Counted from the stretch's first letter, positions 1-10,090 are shown. The stretch is DNA of 64,000 bases from Micrasema longulum (GCA_022494885.1 JAGVSM010000219.1:1-64000); one strand, 5' to 3'. Made by a program: numbers and translations. Notes: generated by a model not told the origin, from the letters alone.

Positions 1-95
1 AATAAAATAAAATATAACCACAAACCGGCCTTTCTCTGTATACCGGTTTCAAGACTTACACGTCTCTTCGTCAGGACACAAATTACACAAACATG
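1..95 (-). repeat. Penelope-like terminal repeat with hammerhead-like motif (PLE-1), cut by window edge
   Basis: Read on the minus strand, 31-80 holds the hammerhead order: CTGACGA, a stem of about 5 bp (AGAC against GTCT plus a wobble pair) with a 6-nt loop, then GAAAC and a GTA cleavage-type triplet. Stem I pairing is weak. Hammerheads in terminal repeats are known for Penelope-like retroelements. The AT-rich TTTTATTTTATT end runs off the window, so the element is incomplete. No reverse transcriptase is present here. Confidence 0.5.
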
Positions 96-1083
96 GATAT
101 ACCACCATACATCTCCACAAAAGTAGTAGTAGTTACATAAAAATATAAGAGCATCGTGCTCATTGGGCACATGCTATCAGTAACTAACACCAACGTGTAA
201 CTGGTTGTACTTATGTTTAAATATTAACACACATTTATTGAAATGTTTGACTATTCCTGTATATTATAAATTTAATGGAGCCAAATATTTATCGTACATG
301 TGATTTTCAATAAAATGGCGTTGTATTAATTATTAATTAAAATACCAAAAACAATAAAATTTACAAAAAAAAAATAAAATGTTAAATTCATTATTTTTTA
401 AACACCCAGTTCATAGTAAAACACTTCATACTCAGAAGGATGCATTTTAATATGCTGTAAAAAACTGGCGTCTAAAAACAGAACTCGTCACAGGGACCCT
501 AAAAAATCTTAGGGTCAGAGGGGCATCTTGCCACACGAGGGGGGATAGATCTGGAGACCAGATGGCAAACTAGCAACCCCAAGGATCCAACAACGAAGCA
601 CTTATGATAGACATTTTAGTGATTTAGTTTGAAATACTTGCGTGCGAAACAGCGATTTGTGTTTGCTTGAAAATTGATAATGATGAAGAATATGGTTTAT
701 AACTCCTGACCTGTTGTAGTGCAAAAATAAATAAATAAATACATCGTACTCGAAATCAGACATGGAATAGTCCAGAGAACAGGACTTTCATATAAAAGCC
801 GAAAAGCAGAATTTTTTGAAGGACGGCTATTCAATAAGCTTTAGGAAGGGCTGTCTGAAGCAAAAGAGATTTAAAAGTCAAGACTCAAGTTTAATCATTT
901 TTGTTTTAAATGCAACTATTTCATTATGTTTTTCAACTATTTACTATTTTTGTTTTAGAAACGCATGCGTTAATAATCAGTTACATTCTCTTATGTATTT
1001 TTTGTAGTTTTTTTAAGGTTTCATATGATTTCTTTAATTTATTTGTGTTGTTGTATGTAATACTATTTTGGTCTCTTGCGACA
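96..1083. other. No gene recognised; AT-rich DNA with a short CG-richer patch
   Basis: I see no recognisable coding region. Positions 480-600 are less AT-rich than the surroundings and hold AAAATCTTAGGGTC beside a matching AGGGACCCTAA, but no family could be assigned. Confidence 0.4.
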
Positions 1084-1359
1084 GATGACGATTTACATGA
1101 TGTGCATACAGAGATAAGTCATAATGACTTGTCAAGAGAGGCTACATTATACATTATAGATAAAGTAAAGGCAATGAAAGGTATCAATGATAGCAGGACA
1201 CCAAATGCCAAACTGACGAACGAATGACATCAGTCCGCCTTCTCCCGACGAGTTTTCTGCGGTTTCCTCGTTACTAGAGCAAATGCAGAGAAGCTTCTAA
1301 AACAAGTCACAGCCGGAACATCCCATCCGATCCTTACATATCATGAACATATCGACTAA
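1084..1359 (+). pseudogene. Unassigned coding-like remnant with one in-frame stop
   Basis: One frame stays open from about 1084 to a TAA at 1357-1359, broken only by a TGA at 1225-1227. The first part is rich in Asp, His and Ser and contains IIDKVKAMKGINDSRTPNAK. The second part contains FCGFLVTRANAEKLLKQVTA. Composition is more balanced than the AT-rich flanks. A pyrimidine-rich tract ending in ACAG lies at 1065-1084 and could be a 3' splice site, which would make this a terminal exon. I do not recognise the family. It may be a decayed exon or a transposon ORF fragment; the single TGA could also be a sequencing error. Confidence 0.3.
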
Positions 1360-1404
1360 ATAATGTTTTTCATTTTAGTAAATTTAATAGCATTGTTTTT
1401 TGAT

Positions 1405-1705
1405 AGATTAAGTTTTTCTACTGACATTTCTTGGTGGAACTACATTTTAATAACAATAATAAAAATACGTATTTAGTTTTATTCCACTTTTATTTATACT
1501 TTTTACCAAAGAAAAATTCCCGGTTGTTAATTCTTATTGAATAGTGTTATAATTTGTATTTTAATGGATTTAATAACGCGTATTACCTGATTGTTTAATA
1601 TTATTTTATAGGGGCAATTTCACCTACCAGTCAGACGATGTCGCTATCGTCAAAACCTGATCACTGGTAAAAATTATAAATAAAACTGGAATAAAACTCA
1701 ACACG
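1405..1705 (+). repeat. Penelope-like unit with hammerhead-like motif (PLE-2, copy 1)
   Basis: Stem I is ACCAGT (1626-1631) against ACTGGT (1663-1668). Between them lie CAGACGA (one mismatch to the CTGANGA core), a short stem II and AAAAC where GAAAC is expected, so this ribozyme copy looks degenerate. Inverted AATAAAAATAC/TTTATTCCACTTTT-type arms flank it at about 1456-1500 and 1673-1700. The same arrangement, better preserved, occurs at 42345-42595. Confidence 0.5.
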
Positions 1706-2007
1706 TTTTTTTCTTATTGTAATTGTTTTTTGAAGTAAACAAATAAATACCTATCGCTTTAAAGTAAATATAAACCTTGTACGTACATTATGAGCAAGGT
1801 AAAAAATAATGCAAATCATATTTATTTAATTGCTCTCTTTTTTGTTTCTGGATAACATTACCACAACATGGTAAAAGGTCAATAAATAAATAAAAAAATA
1901 TTGATTGGGCATTAAGCCCTTTAACCATCAATATAATATTTTCTTTATATTGTTTAAATACTTTTTAAACATTTTTTTCCAGGGGATGGAGAATTCAGTT
2001 ATATGTA
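1706..2007. other. No gene recognised; possible LINE 3' tail
   Basis: AT-rich sequence. Near 1860-1895 a run of AATAAATAAATAAAAAAA resembles a LINE 3' tail but could not be tied to a coding fragment. Confidence 0.3.
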
Positions 2008-2345
2008 AGTGTGGAATAGAACAAGAACCCTGGATAAGCGTTTTTGACTCAATGGCTGCTTTTAAGTAAAAATTCTGAATAATTTATGAAATAAGAATTC
2101 TAAGCATCAGTTGACGTCTTCGCCTACCATTCTCGAGGTGCTTGGCTCGATTCCTGGAAAGATGGAGGTGAAACATTCATTTTGATGGCTGTTTAAACTG
2201 TGATATTGTATTCTTTCTGTTGTGGCTCCTGGAACAAAAGACTGAAAACCATACCTTTACGTAACAGATAATTGAAATACGCTGAATTTGGTTTACCACG
2301 GAAGTTTCCTAAGCACCACTTCGTGCGATAAGGGAAATGATGATG
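2008..2345 (+). repeat. tRNA-derived SINE (SINE-1), long form, forward
   Basis: Four blocks are visible in order. The first is a 5' extension including TTTTTGACTCAATGGCTGC. The second is a decayed tRNA-like head with a box-B-like GGCTCGATTCC near 2142-2152. The third is a body with CTCCTGGAACAAAAGACTGA, corresponding to the CCCTGGACTGGTACCTGAAG core of better copies. The last is a tail ending GAAATGATGATGAT. The same blocks recur reversed at 54060-54300 and 31830-32140. Confidence 0.65.
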
Positions 2346-2504
2346 ATTTTAAAAATGTTTTGTTCAACAATATTTTGAGTTTGTCCAAATGTTTGTAGAC
2401 AAGAACTAAATTCAACTCCTCAAAGAGCAGTTGACATCAACATATTACAACAGAGATGAAGAACATTTTTAAGAAGGTATAGAGAAGGTAAATATGGGCA
2501 AAAT

Positions 2505-3002
2505 AAGGGTTTCTTCTACAGGTAAAATCACTAAAATGATTTTCCAACGCTGGCTGATGTAGCAAACTTCCGTCGTCATCACCAAAGTACTTTCGAAACG
2601 ACCCAAATTTTTACTGGACACGGAGCTATGAAAAGTTACAAATATAGGATTAAATTAAGGAATTATGACTATTGTCCATGCGATGATATTTCTTCACAAA
2701 GTATCGAACATCTGTTATTTCAGAGCCCATTTTTCAGTTTACAACGCCATAATCTTGAAGCAGAATGCAGAAAAGATGGAATATCCTATCAGATATCCAT
2801 ACTGTTGTTAAAAGTGGTTATCACCCGCCATTGTTCTTGAACTTTGCAACAATGGTGATTGGGCTCATAAAGGTAATAAACCGAAATCAGTGATTGAACT
2901 TCCCATTTCCAAGACAAACAAAAAAGATTTTTTACCGAGTACCTTAGCCTTATACATGATACGTGAGGCTACTAAATACATGGGTCCAAATAAATATAAA
3001 AA
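2505..3002 (+). mobile_element. 5'-truncated LINE 3' end nested in FB-A
   Basis: The insert is bounded by a perfect 14 bp duplication, AATATGGGCAAAAT, at 2491-2504 and 3003-3016. It carries the C-terminal part of a LINE ORF2, a short 3' UTR and an AAATAAATATAAAAA tail. Variable-length duplications plus 5' truncation are the hallmark of target-primed reverse transcription. Confidence 0.85.
2535..2893 (+). pseudogene. LINE ORF2 C-terminus, RNase H/zinc-knuckle region (R1/I-like), frameshifted
   Basis: The frame starting at 2535 reads FPTLADVANFRRHH, then TTQIFTGHGAMKSYKYR, then CPCDD...SIEHLLFQSPFF. The order GHG-SY-R, CxC and HLLFxCP is typical of the ORF2 C-terminus of R1/I-type LINEs; the last Cys is Ser here. 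This frame ends at 2840, but the expected continuation (GYHPPLFLNFATMVIGLIKV) lies in another frame and ends at TGA 2891-2893, so there is a frameshift near 2800-2810. It is non-functional. Confidence 0.75.
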
Positions 3003-3172
3003 AATATGGGCAAAATGGTGGGTGTTACACAGTGTGTAAAGTGACTACTTAAACTAGCCCATGACAGGTCATAAGCCCTGTAGATGCCTAGACTTAAATA
3101 CTACTTTCTCTAAAATGTTCGTCATCTCTTTGGTAATATGTCAATGTTATGTTTAGTTTTTTGTTTATATAT

Positions 3173-3280
3173 TACCGTATTTTGCGGACGATAAGGCGCA
3201 TAAAACCATAAGACGCACCTAAATTTATAGTTGAATTTTCACAGCGTAAAAGAGCATCTTACGGTTCGAAAAATGCGGTA
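3173..3280. mobile_element. Short MITE with TACCG termini
   Basis: Terminal inverted repeats are TACCGTATTTTGCGGAC at the left and the complement of TACCGCATTTTTCGAAC at the right. The inside begins ATAAGGCGCA and has GACGCACC. From memory this resembles a MITE-like repeat seen in many animal genomes that begins with TACCGTATTTT and has a GGCGCA motif. It lies 19 bp beyond the right duplication of the FB-A copy. Confidence 0.55.
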
Positions 3281-4284
3281 TTTCTATATTCCAGGAGGGT
3301 TCGGATAATTTTGAATTTTTTTTAAAGTGAGTTTTTCATATTTGTTTGTATTAAATGCCTGCAAATGATCAATAATGCCTTTGATTTTAATCAAATGATT
3401 ACACCATGAAATTTTTTATAATGTGTCGTTTTGTATCATTCTATGATCAGTAATATATATAAATGTCACAAAACGTCAGCATATTTTGAAAAATCAAATA
3501 AAGCTTTGTTCAGTAAGAATAGAATTGTCACCACTTTTAAAATAAATATTACTTTCAGTATCAAAAGTTGACATGCTTTTTTTTAAAGTATTGAACGCTT
3601 AATTTTGGTAGCAAAGACGTGACTAAAAAATACGCTATTGAATAAAAAAAATATATTAAAAAGGGTGACCCTCGCATCGAACTGACAAAGCAGGATTCTT
3701 AGAAAAATCTTTTTAATAAAGGGATACCGAGAAAGGATGCGAAAAGAGAGATTAGGTATGTCCTTAGTCCTTTAATCACGATGTCCGTTACTGATAAAAA
3801 GCATAGAGAATTTGAAGCTCATTGTAACGGAAGCCACGTCCCGATTTAAAGAGGACAGATGATCATGGCATGGTATTGGATCCTATCCTTAATATAACGC
3901 ATTATCTTTTTTAGATAGGTACCTGGCGAAGGACATATGTATTTGTATTTATGGGACAATAAAGAGAAACTTGATGAAGGGTATTTCGCGTCGGTTTTTG
4001 ATATAAAATTGTAGGCGTGCGTATAAAATATGGTATTTTATAAAAGGTATTGAATTTAAAAACGTTTCTAAAGGCTTTTATGAATGTTTCGAATGTCAAT
4101 ATTTTTTGATGATCTAAATCAAAATAACCTCAATAATACCATCGTTTTAAAAATGATCATTAACTTTTATTAATGTGCATTCTTGCGTAGGTTTTACTAT
4201 TTTTTTACTGTCTTTCAAGTGAAGTGTATTGAGGAAGGGTTTTTGCACATCAGGGTTTTAGTTTCAACACTTATGTATGAAAGA
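3281..4284. other. No gene recognised
   Basis: AT-rich intergenic DNA. The short open frames, including 3911-4099 on the minus strand, have no recognisable motif and skewed AT-driven composition. Confidence 0.4.
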
Positions 4285-4440
4285 AAAACAAAGACTGGAA
4301 GAAGAATGATGAAAGCAGAGTAAACGCGGTCAAAATTTGATATCTTAGACGAATGTATGTGTAATTAATTTATCGCAGGGTTACGAATGATGAAATCAGA
4401 TGAGAATGAAATTTGACTAAATGGAAGAAATAAATTGCCA
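4285..4440 (+). pseudogene. RTE-like LINE C-terminal fragment, decayed
   Basis: GACTGGAAGAAGAATGATG, AGAGTAAACGCGGT, TTAGACGAATGT and GGGTTACGAATGATGAAATC align in order with the RTE-1 coding tail at 51190-51300 and the second decayed copy at 51930-52020. Several frameshifts and stops are present. It is short and dead. Confidence 0.5.
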
Positions 4441-4679
4441 TTTTTATTTGTTTACTTAAAATTTGCAAGTGTATTTCAGCACACCTGCCAAAAAAATGTA
4501 TGCATAAGAAAAAAATAATGCGTAATATATCATTTAAAGACATAGACCTATAAATATGCACGTCCTTAAAAACTGTAAAACACACATAACCACAAATATA
4601 ACCTGGAGCTGATCTAATCAGAATGGTTGATATTAAAAAACATATTGATATTCTACCATAATTTTTTTATTTTTTTTTT

Positions 4680-5262
4680 ATCCCTCATTGAATACATTTT
4701 TGTTATTTTCTTGGGTTAACCTTTTCTTTTCTTTTATTACTTTCTTACTTTCATATTTCATTTACATTTTTTAGATCTTAATTTTAATATGTACTTTTAA
4801 TTTTCTTACTAATTTTTTTTTTCTGTAGATATGAATTGAAATTCTCGATTTACTTTACTTTGTTTAATTTATTTTTTTATCTTGTTTTGATTACATTTAT
4901 GAGCACACACTATTTATATATGTATGTGTCTATTTTTTTTTTCTTATATTTAAAATATATTTCAGTAAATTACTAATCCTTAATTTTAATTGTATTATTT
5001 TACTCTATTTTCTTACTTAAAAAAAAAAAATATCTTTAAACTATTTATATGTTTATTATTTTATACGTATACAGTATTATGTATGTACTCTTCTTATTTG
5101 ATTATTAATTAAAACTAATGTCTGAGCACCCGATGACAAACTATTATTGAATAGTTTATCGGGACAAAATATATCTTAATACTTTATTTTCTTTTTAATG
5201 TATTAATATTGTAATAAAATGTATATTTTATTGAATAAAGACTCTATAAAAAATAAAAAAAA
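4680..5262 (+). repeat. LINE 3' UTR, family f, with conserved hairpin
   Basis: Thymine-rich UTR ending in ATTGAATAAAGACTCTATAAAAAATAA-like tail sequence. A hairpin at 5129-5163 pairs CCCGATGACAAACTAT with ATAGTTTATCGGG. The same UTR and hairpin recur at 43185-43962, where an FB-A element sits exactly in the hairpin loop. No ORF part of this family is preserved here. Confidence 0.6.
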
Positions 5263-5625
5263 ATACAAACATTACTTTTCAAATATTGTCAGAAAGGAAA
5301 CGTCTAAAACTAGTAACTCTAGCATAGAAAATATTCACCTTTTTGGTAGGCCGTTCAACAGATCAATCAGTCAATAGATCCTGCTTTCTCAAAGAACTAA
5401 TTAACGGTCTGTGTTGCCTAGCTCTTAAGTAGCTGCTCGGTGCGTGTGATTTTGTGTGATCCAAAATGTAGAAATTTAAAATTAATCCGTCCAGAATTTT
5501 TTTATGGAGTATAACATGATATTAGGTGATGCAGTTTTAGCGATTTAAACATAACTTTTGTGGAATATTTGATACTCAAAGAAAAAAATTTTAAGATACG
5601 AAAAAAACTTGTAAAAACACAAGAC
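5263..5625. other. No gene recognised
   Basis: AT-rich spacer between a LINE tail and an FB-A copy. The open frame starting at 5560 runs into FB-A sequence and is not a gene. Confidence 0.4.
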
Positions 5626-5635
5626 GAAAATATTT

Positions 5636-6297
5636 TTCAACAATATTTTGAGTATGTTCAAATGCTTGCAGACTGGCTGGATTTTCTCCCTAGGGAGGTG
5701 TTCATATTTAAATTTGTTGCAACAGAAAGGGAAAACACTTTGAGAAAGAAATATGAGAGTCTAGGCATTTACAGGGCTTATGACCTGTCATTGGCTGGTT
5801 TAAGTGGCCACTTAACACACTGTGTAACATTCACTATTCTGCTTATGTTTGACAGGTTATAAGCCCTGTCAATGCTTAGACTCCCATATTCCCTTGTCAA
5901 AAATATTTTCCCTCTCTTGCAACAAATTGAATTTGAAAAACTCCCTAGGGGGAAAATCTTGCCAGTTTGCAAGCATTTGGACATACTCAAAACATTGTTG
6001 AATTAACTACCTGGTAAAAGAAGAAGTATAAAAAAATCGGAAAATTGTTTTCAGGCGTTGCCTGGTAGGTGGATTGGTTCAGCCGGATGAATCTCACCCA
6101 CATGATAATGGTTCCAGCTTCCAACAGACGGAAGAGTTGAGGAAATGTGGATGTTCAAACGTAGGCAGAATGGTGAATATTACACAGTGTGTAAAGTGGC
6201 CACTTATACCAGCCAATAACAGGTCATAACCCCTGTAAATGCCTAGACTCCCATATTACCTTCTTAAAAATGTTTTCCCTCTCTGTTTAAAAAAAAG
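5636..6297 (+). mobile_element. FB-A foldback element with 10 bp target-site duplication
   Basis: The element starts CAACAATATTTTGAGTATG, runs through GACCTGTCATTGGCTGG and ACACACTGTGTAACATTC, then turns at about 5850 into the reverse complement (GGTTATAAGCCCTG to AAACATTGTTGAATTAA near 6005). It continues with the central GTTGCCTGGTAGGTGGATTG segment and a further partial arm to CTCTCTGTT. GAAAATATTT flanks it at 5626-5635 and 6298-6307. It is non-coding; open frames through it are incidental. Confidence 0.75.
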
Positions 6298-6984
6298 GAA
6301 AATATTTGAAATTATAAATATGTAGTTTTAATCAGAAATACATTTTTTTTTATTTTTAAATGTTTTATTCATTTTAACAAATCGGTAACATCCATAATTG
6401 TATTTTTGTTTCCGCAAAGCCGAAGCTTGTCTGCGGGTTACATTACATTTAAAAAAAAATTATAAGTAAGTACATAGTTTAATAATAAATGAAGAATAAA
6501 GTATATTTACACACTTAAGTTTTACATGCTGTTTAATAATTTTTTGACTATTTTTTAAAATGAATTTAGGTTTTTTTCCTCACGATTTTCAGCTGCTATT
6601 AAATTGTACAGTTTTGGTACTACACTACCCATTGTTCTATCCCCATAGTAGTTCTCTATTTACTTCTTGTACTTTAGTCCGATGGAGTTAGGACTTGCTA
6701 ATAAATAATAAAAATATGTAAAGAAATAAATAAAAATATCTAGAAAGGACAGCGGACGTGTCATTCTGTTAAGTTCAAAGCCTTTCGTGTGGATGATATG
6801 GTCTGTGGTGGGAGTGGTGGGAAAATAAGGGGCGCACGGGGTAGGTGGGAGGTTGAAAGGTCGTACTACCCTTAGGAAAAACGTCGGTTTTACGTAAAAA
6901 AAACTCCGTTAAATACAACAATACGTTTTAAATATCTATCTATTCGAAAAATATTTCAAAACTATGTCCTTAAACATTTCAATC
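6298..6984. other. No gene recognised
   Basis: AT-rich DNA; 6765-6880 is slightly CG-richer (GGGAGTGGTGGGAAAATAAG) without a recognised family. Confidence 0.35.
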
Positions 6985-7302
6985 GTTATAGTTTAGGCAT
7001 TTACATGGTTTATGATCTGTCACATGCTGATTTGAGTGGGCATTTTACACATTGTGTAACATTCACATATCAATCTTAATCAGTCCTTAAGAAACCAGCT
7101 TTATTTACAATTGTTTGGACACACCCAAAACATTGTTCATTAAACTAACTGGTGTAAAAAAAGAAAAATATTAAAATGAATTTTTAAATGTTGACTGATA
7201 GTGAAAAATTCCACCAAATAAATCTGACCAACATCAATAAAGGTTTTACTTCTATTGTTTCACAAAAAAATGACAGATGGATGATTCAGAAATACATACG
7301 TT

Positions 7303-8084
7303 TCGCTTTACCCACCGTTAAACTACTGGAAGTTTTATTTAATTCTGACCTTTCTCTTGACGCTCAAATTAGCAGAACGATAAGTTCGTGCTTCTACCAG
7401 CTGAGACAAATTAAATGCATACGCAAAAATTTGTCGGTTGATGCCGCCCGTCAATTAATAAATGCATTTGTAGTGTCTAGAGTCGATTATTGTAATGGTA
7501 TCTATGCAGGTTTACCAATGAACAAAATGACTCGCCTACAATCTGTATTGAATGCAGCGAGACTTATTTTCGGAATCTCTAATCTTAATAACTTATCTTC
7601 GGGAATTACTCTGGCTACGTTTTCTACATAGGGTCGAATACAAACTCTGTTGGCTTATGTATAAATCACTGCACAATTCTGCTCCTAATTATCTAAGAGA
7701 AATCTGCATTCCAGATGAACTAGCTGATAGGCGTCTCACGCTTCGATCAGCTACGTCTACGGCGAGAGGAAAAGATATTATACTTCTACGCAAACAGCAC
7801 ACTAAATTTAGTGAACGCGCATTTGCGGTCGCAGGCCCTTTGGCATGGAATGCTTTCCCAACAGAGGTGCGAGGCTGAGAAAGTGAAGTGATGTTTCGGA
7901 AAAAACTTAAAACCCACTGGTTCTCTAAATTATTTGAATAAATCCGTAGCACGTGTCAACAAAATAAATTGTTTAAATTAAAAGCTTCAAGTAAATTGAT
8001 TTAACTATAAAATCACTATGTAAAGCGTCCTTGAGGTATTATATTACGGAAATGGCGGCATATAAGTTATCCATAATAATAATG
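7303..8084 (+). mobile_element. CR1/L2-like LINE, 5'-truncated (LINE-a copy 1)
   Basis: Contains the C-terminal part of a reverse-transcriptase ORF followed by a 3' UTR with AAGTGATGTTTCGGAAAAAA and the terminal GAAATGGCGGCATATAAG plus an ATAATAATAATG tail. Related copies sharing the same UTR end are at 17872, 20985, 27600 and 46980. The polypeptide is described in the next entry. Confidence 0.75.
7306..7878 (+). pseudogene. CR1/L2-like reverse transcriptase thumb and C-terminus, frameshifted
   Basis: The first frame (to 7631) contains VLFNSDLSLDAQISRTISSC, CFYQLRQIKCIRKNLSVDAA, VVSRVDYCNGIYAGLP and RLQSVLNAARLIFG. This order is characteristic of the region after the polymerase palm in CR1/L2-type LINEs. 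The next frame (about 7552-7878) continues with LLWLRFLHRVEYKLCWLMYK, NYLREICIPDELADRRLTLR and ERAFAVAGPLAWNAFPTEVR. A frameshift near 7570-7620 joins them. Sequence before 7303 in the first open frame is FB-A DNA, not protein-coding. The catalytic palm is missing, so no activity is possible. Confidence 0.75.
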
Positions 8085-8208
8085 ACAAGTTTTAGAGCGG
8101 CAACCTTTACTGATGTGGGTGAGATTTATCTGACTGAATTATTTCACATGCATACTAGGCAATTCCTGAAAACATGATTTAATTTTGATTCTTCTTCTTT
8201 TTGCACCC

Positions 8209-8579
8209 GGGGTGCTATTATAAATCTTCTCGCGGGGGAAGAGAAGATTTCTAATTGGGATTTTTATTTTTTGCATGCAACTACACTTTGCTTCATGTAT
8301 GGCCACACTGATGAATAAACGTTAAAATACGTATAATAAATACGAACACGTAAAACCAAACATAATAATTTCCATTTAGAAATGCGACCTTAAGTATTAC
8401 CCAAAACACTTAATTTGAACTAACCAAACCATATTTATTTTTTTCCGTTTTTAAAACGTAATTGACGTTTAAATATCAATGTGGTCATATTTGAAGAAAA
8501 AGGTAATCGGATGCAAAAAATTAAAGTCCACAACAAGAAATCTTCTCTACCTCCGCGAGAAGATTCATAATAGCACCCC
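8209..8579. mobile_element. MITE-B, long terminal inverted repeats
   Basis: The left end reads GGGGTGCTATTATAAATC followed by TTCTCGCGGGGGAAGAGAAG; the right end is the complement of GGGGTGCTATTATGAATC followed by TTCTCGCGGAGGTAGAGAAG. Similarity of the two ends continues for about 120 bp (TTTTTTGCAT; GGCCACACTGAT against GACCACATTGAT). The element is about 371 bp with no ORF of note. The target-site duplication is not resolved. A partial relative lies at 40455-40600. CAGGGGTG-like ends would suggest hAT, but that is only a guess. Confidence 0.7.
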
Positions 8580-8815
8580 TGTCGGTTTAAGAAGTTTTTT
8601 TTTTTAGAAATATGGACGTTTAAACATAGGTAGAATATAATGTTATGTAGTGTGTAAAGTGGCAACTTAAACCAGACAATGACAGGCCATTAGCTTCCGT
8701 ATTTCTTTGTCTAAAATGTTTTCACTCTGTTGCTAGAAATGCAATTAATATCTTTATGGTACTTTGCAGTTAACGGAAGCATTATTTTTGTATCCATATA
8801 TTTCACCATGAGCAC

Positions 8816-8819
<4 letters not shown>

Positions 8820-8862
<43 letters not shown>
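8820..8862. repeat. (TA)n microsatellite
   Basis: About 21 uninterrupted TA units. Open reading frames that read YIYIYI across it on both strands are artefacts. Confidence 0.95.
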
Positions 8863-8863
<1 letters not shown>

Positions 8864-9035
8864 GGAGTGGAGAGAGGGTTGTTTGTCCGTACACGCGAAT
8901 GGCCACGGGTCATGGCTGGCCGTACCTGGTACCGCCCCCGACCACAAATATTACCACCCACCCACCCTCCTGCCCACTGGGGACAGGGGTAGGGGTAGCT
9001 CAATAACTCAGGCCGAGTTTTATTATCGTGGAGTT
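8863..9035. other. CG-rich unassigned segment
   Basis: Much richer in G and C than its surroundings (GTACCGCCCCCGACC; CCACCCACCCACCCTCC; GGGGACAGGGGTAGGGG). It directly abuts the TA microsatellite. No convincing protein or known repeat was seen. Confidence 0.35.
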
Positions 9036-9349
9036 TGATGGACTAGAAAGAGAAAGACTCAAGAATTTTTATTTTTAACATAGAATTGTCATATTTCGAA
9101 TGTCTGCAGAAAAAGATTATAAATATTTAATTTATGTATTCATGATGCCAGTACTTATTCCTACATAGATGCTAATTCTGGCAGTAAAGATTTGTTTTCT
9201 GTGCCTTGATATTAATATTAAAAAGACCCAGATTATGTGCAACGAATCCGGTACATTACACTGATATAAGTATTATCACTTATAATATCATTACAAGTAT
9301 TATTGTCGCATATTTTTTTCTTTTTTATTATTACCTAGTTAATTATTAC
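9036..9349. other. No gene recognised
   Basis: AT-rich spacer with no recognised motif. Confidence 0.4.
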
Positions 9350-10090
9350 CATTTTTACCCATTCTAGATTACGCTGATGCATGACTGATTTAAGATGTGA
9401 GCAACTCGATAAACTTGAACAACTTAAGAATACATGTATAAAGTATATTTTTGGTCTTGGGAAATATATGAATGCATTTCTGATTATCGTAGGCTCAATG
9501 GCTCGTAATGGCTCAAAATTAGACAGCGGAAAGACAATCACTCCCTCTCACTTCTGTTTAATGTACTTCATAGTCCCAACGCTCCTATATACCTGCGTGA
9601 AAAATTTTAACGCTTATCAGTTCATGGTTTACCTCTTCGTTCTAATTCTCAAAGCACTCTCTTAGTACCCATCCGCAATTCCTCTTTCTTATCTTACTCA
9701 TATAGTGTCCACACCGCTCTACTGCGGAATCATCCCCCATCCACCATCAAAGATGTTACTACAGTATCCTGTATCTCTGTTTAAATCACGTCTAAAAAAA
9801 CATCTCCTTTCTTTTCCTTAATCTCTCCTCTTTTTCTCTTTCCTCTTTTTTCCTTTTCCCCATTATGTAATATTATGGATTCAAGGTAATTTATACACAA
9901 ATTTATTTATTTATATTTCGATATGTCTTCAGCTTTTTTTTAAATCGTTATTTTCTATTGAATATGTTTTTACTTGAAATATAAAAAGAAAACTTTTATT
10001 TTAGCATTTGGTTGGAAGAAACTATCATTTGGCAATAAGCCTGCCACTGTACAGTTAACGTTATGTGCAAAAAGTGAAATAAATTAAATA
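9350..10090 (+). mobile_element. Jockey-like LINE 3' end (LINE-b copy 1), decayed
   Basis: The coding remnant starts near DYADA and continues, after a shift, as TDLRCEQLDKLEQLKNTCIK then YIFGLGKY, a pattern typical of LINE C-termini (leader 'L..LQN.CIRYIF'). Later pieces match the intact frame of the 41.5 kb copy but hold a stop (TAA where others have CAA, near 9608) and many changes. The 3' UTR ends with TTTGGCAATAAGCCTGCC and GTGAAATAAATTAAATA. Copies with the same UTR are at 29275, 41491 and 51000. Confidence 0.75.

Larger units (their letters stand above)
2365..3143 (+). mobile_element. FB-A foldback element split by a LINE insertion
   Basis: The left part (2365-2504) starts with the constant end CAACAATATTTTGAG; the right part (3003-3143) holds ACACAGTGTGTAAAGTG and the ATGACAGGTCATAAGCCC core in inverted order. 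A probable 10 bp target-site duplication with one mismatch flanks it (ATGTTTTGTT at 2355-2364, ATGTTATGTT at 3144-3153). The sequence between 2505 and 3002 is a later LINE insertion. This copy belongs to a divergent subgroup. Confidence 0.65.
6985..8745. mobile_element. Decayed FB-A copy broken up by a CR1-like LINE and a MITE
   Basis: FB-A pieces lie at 6985-7300 (GTGTAACATTCA; AAACATTGTTCATTAA; AATAAATCTGACCAACATC), 8085-8205 (GATGTGGGTGAGATTTATC; ACTAGGCAATTCCTGAAAA) and 8600-8745 (GTGTAAAGTGGCAACTTAAA; GACAGGCCATTAG). The gaps are occupied by a LINE at about 7303-8084 and an inverted-repeat MITE at 8209-8579, so FB-A was there first. Confidence 0.6.

Noticed and set aside
5560..5990. Two open frames of 100 and 70 codons on opposite strands
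   Set aside because: They lie in the two inverted arms of an FB-A element and resemble each other for that reason only.
8711..9038. Three overlapping open frames on both strands containing long YI repeats
   Set aside because: They are translations of the (TA)n microsatellite and the CG-rich block beside it.
9335..9541. Minus-strand open frame
   Set aside because: It is antisense to the LINE-b coding remnant and has no independent support.
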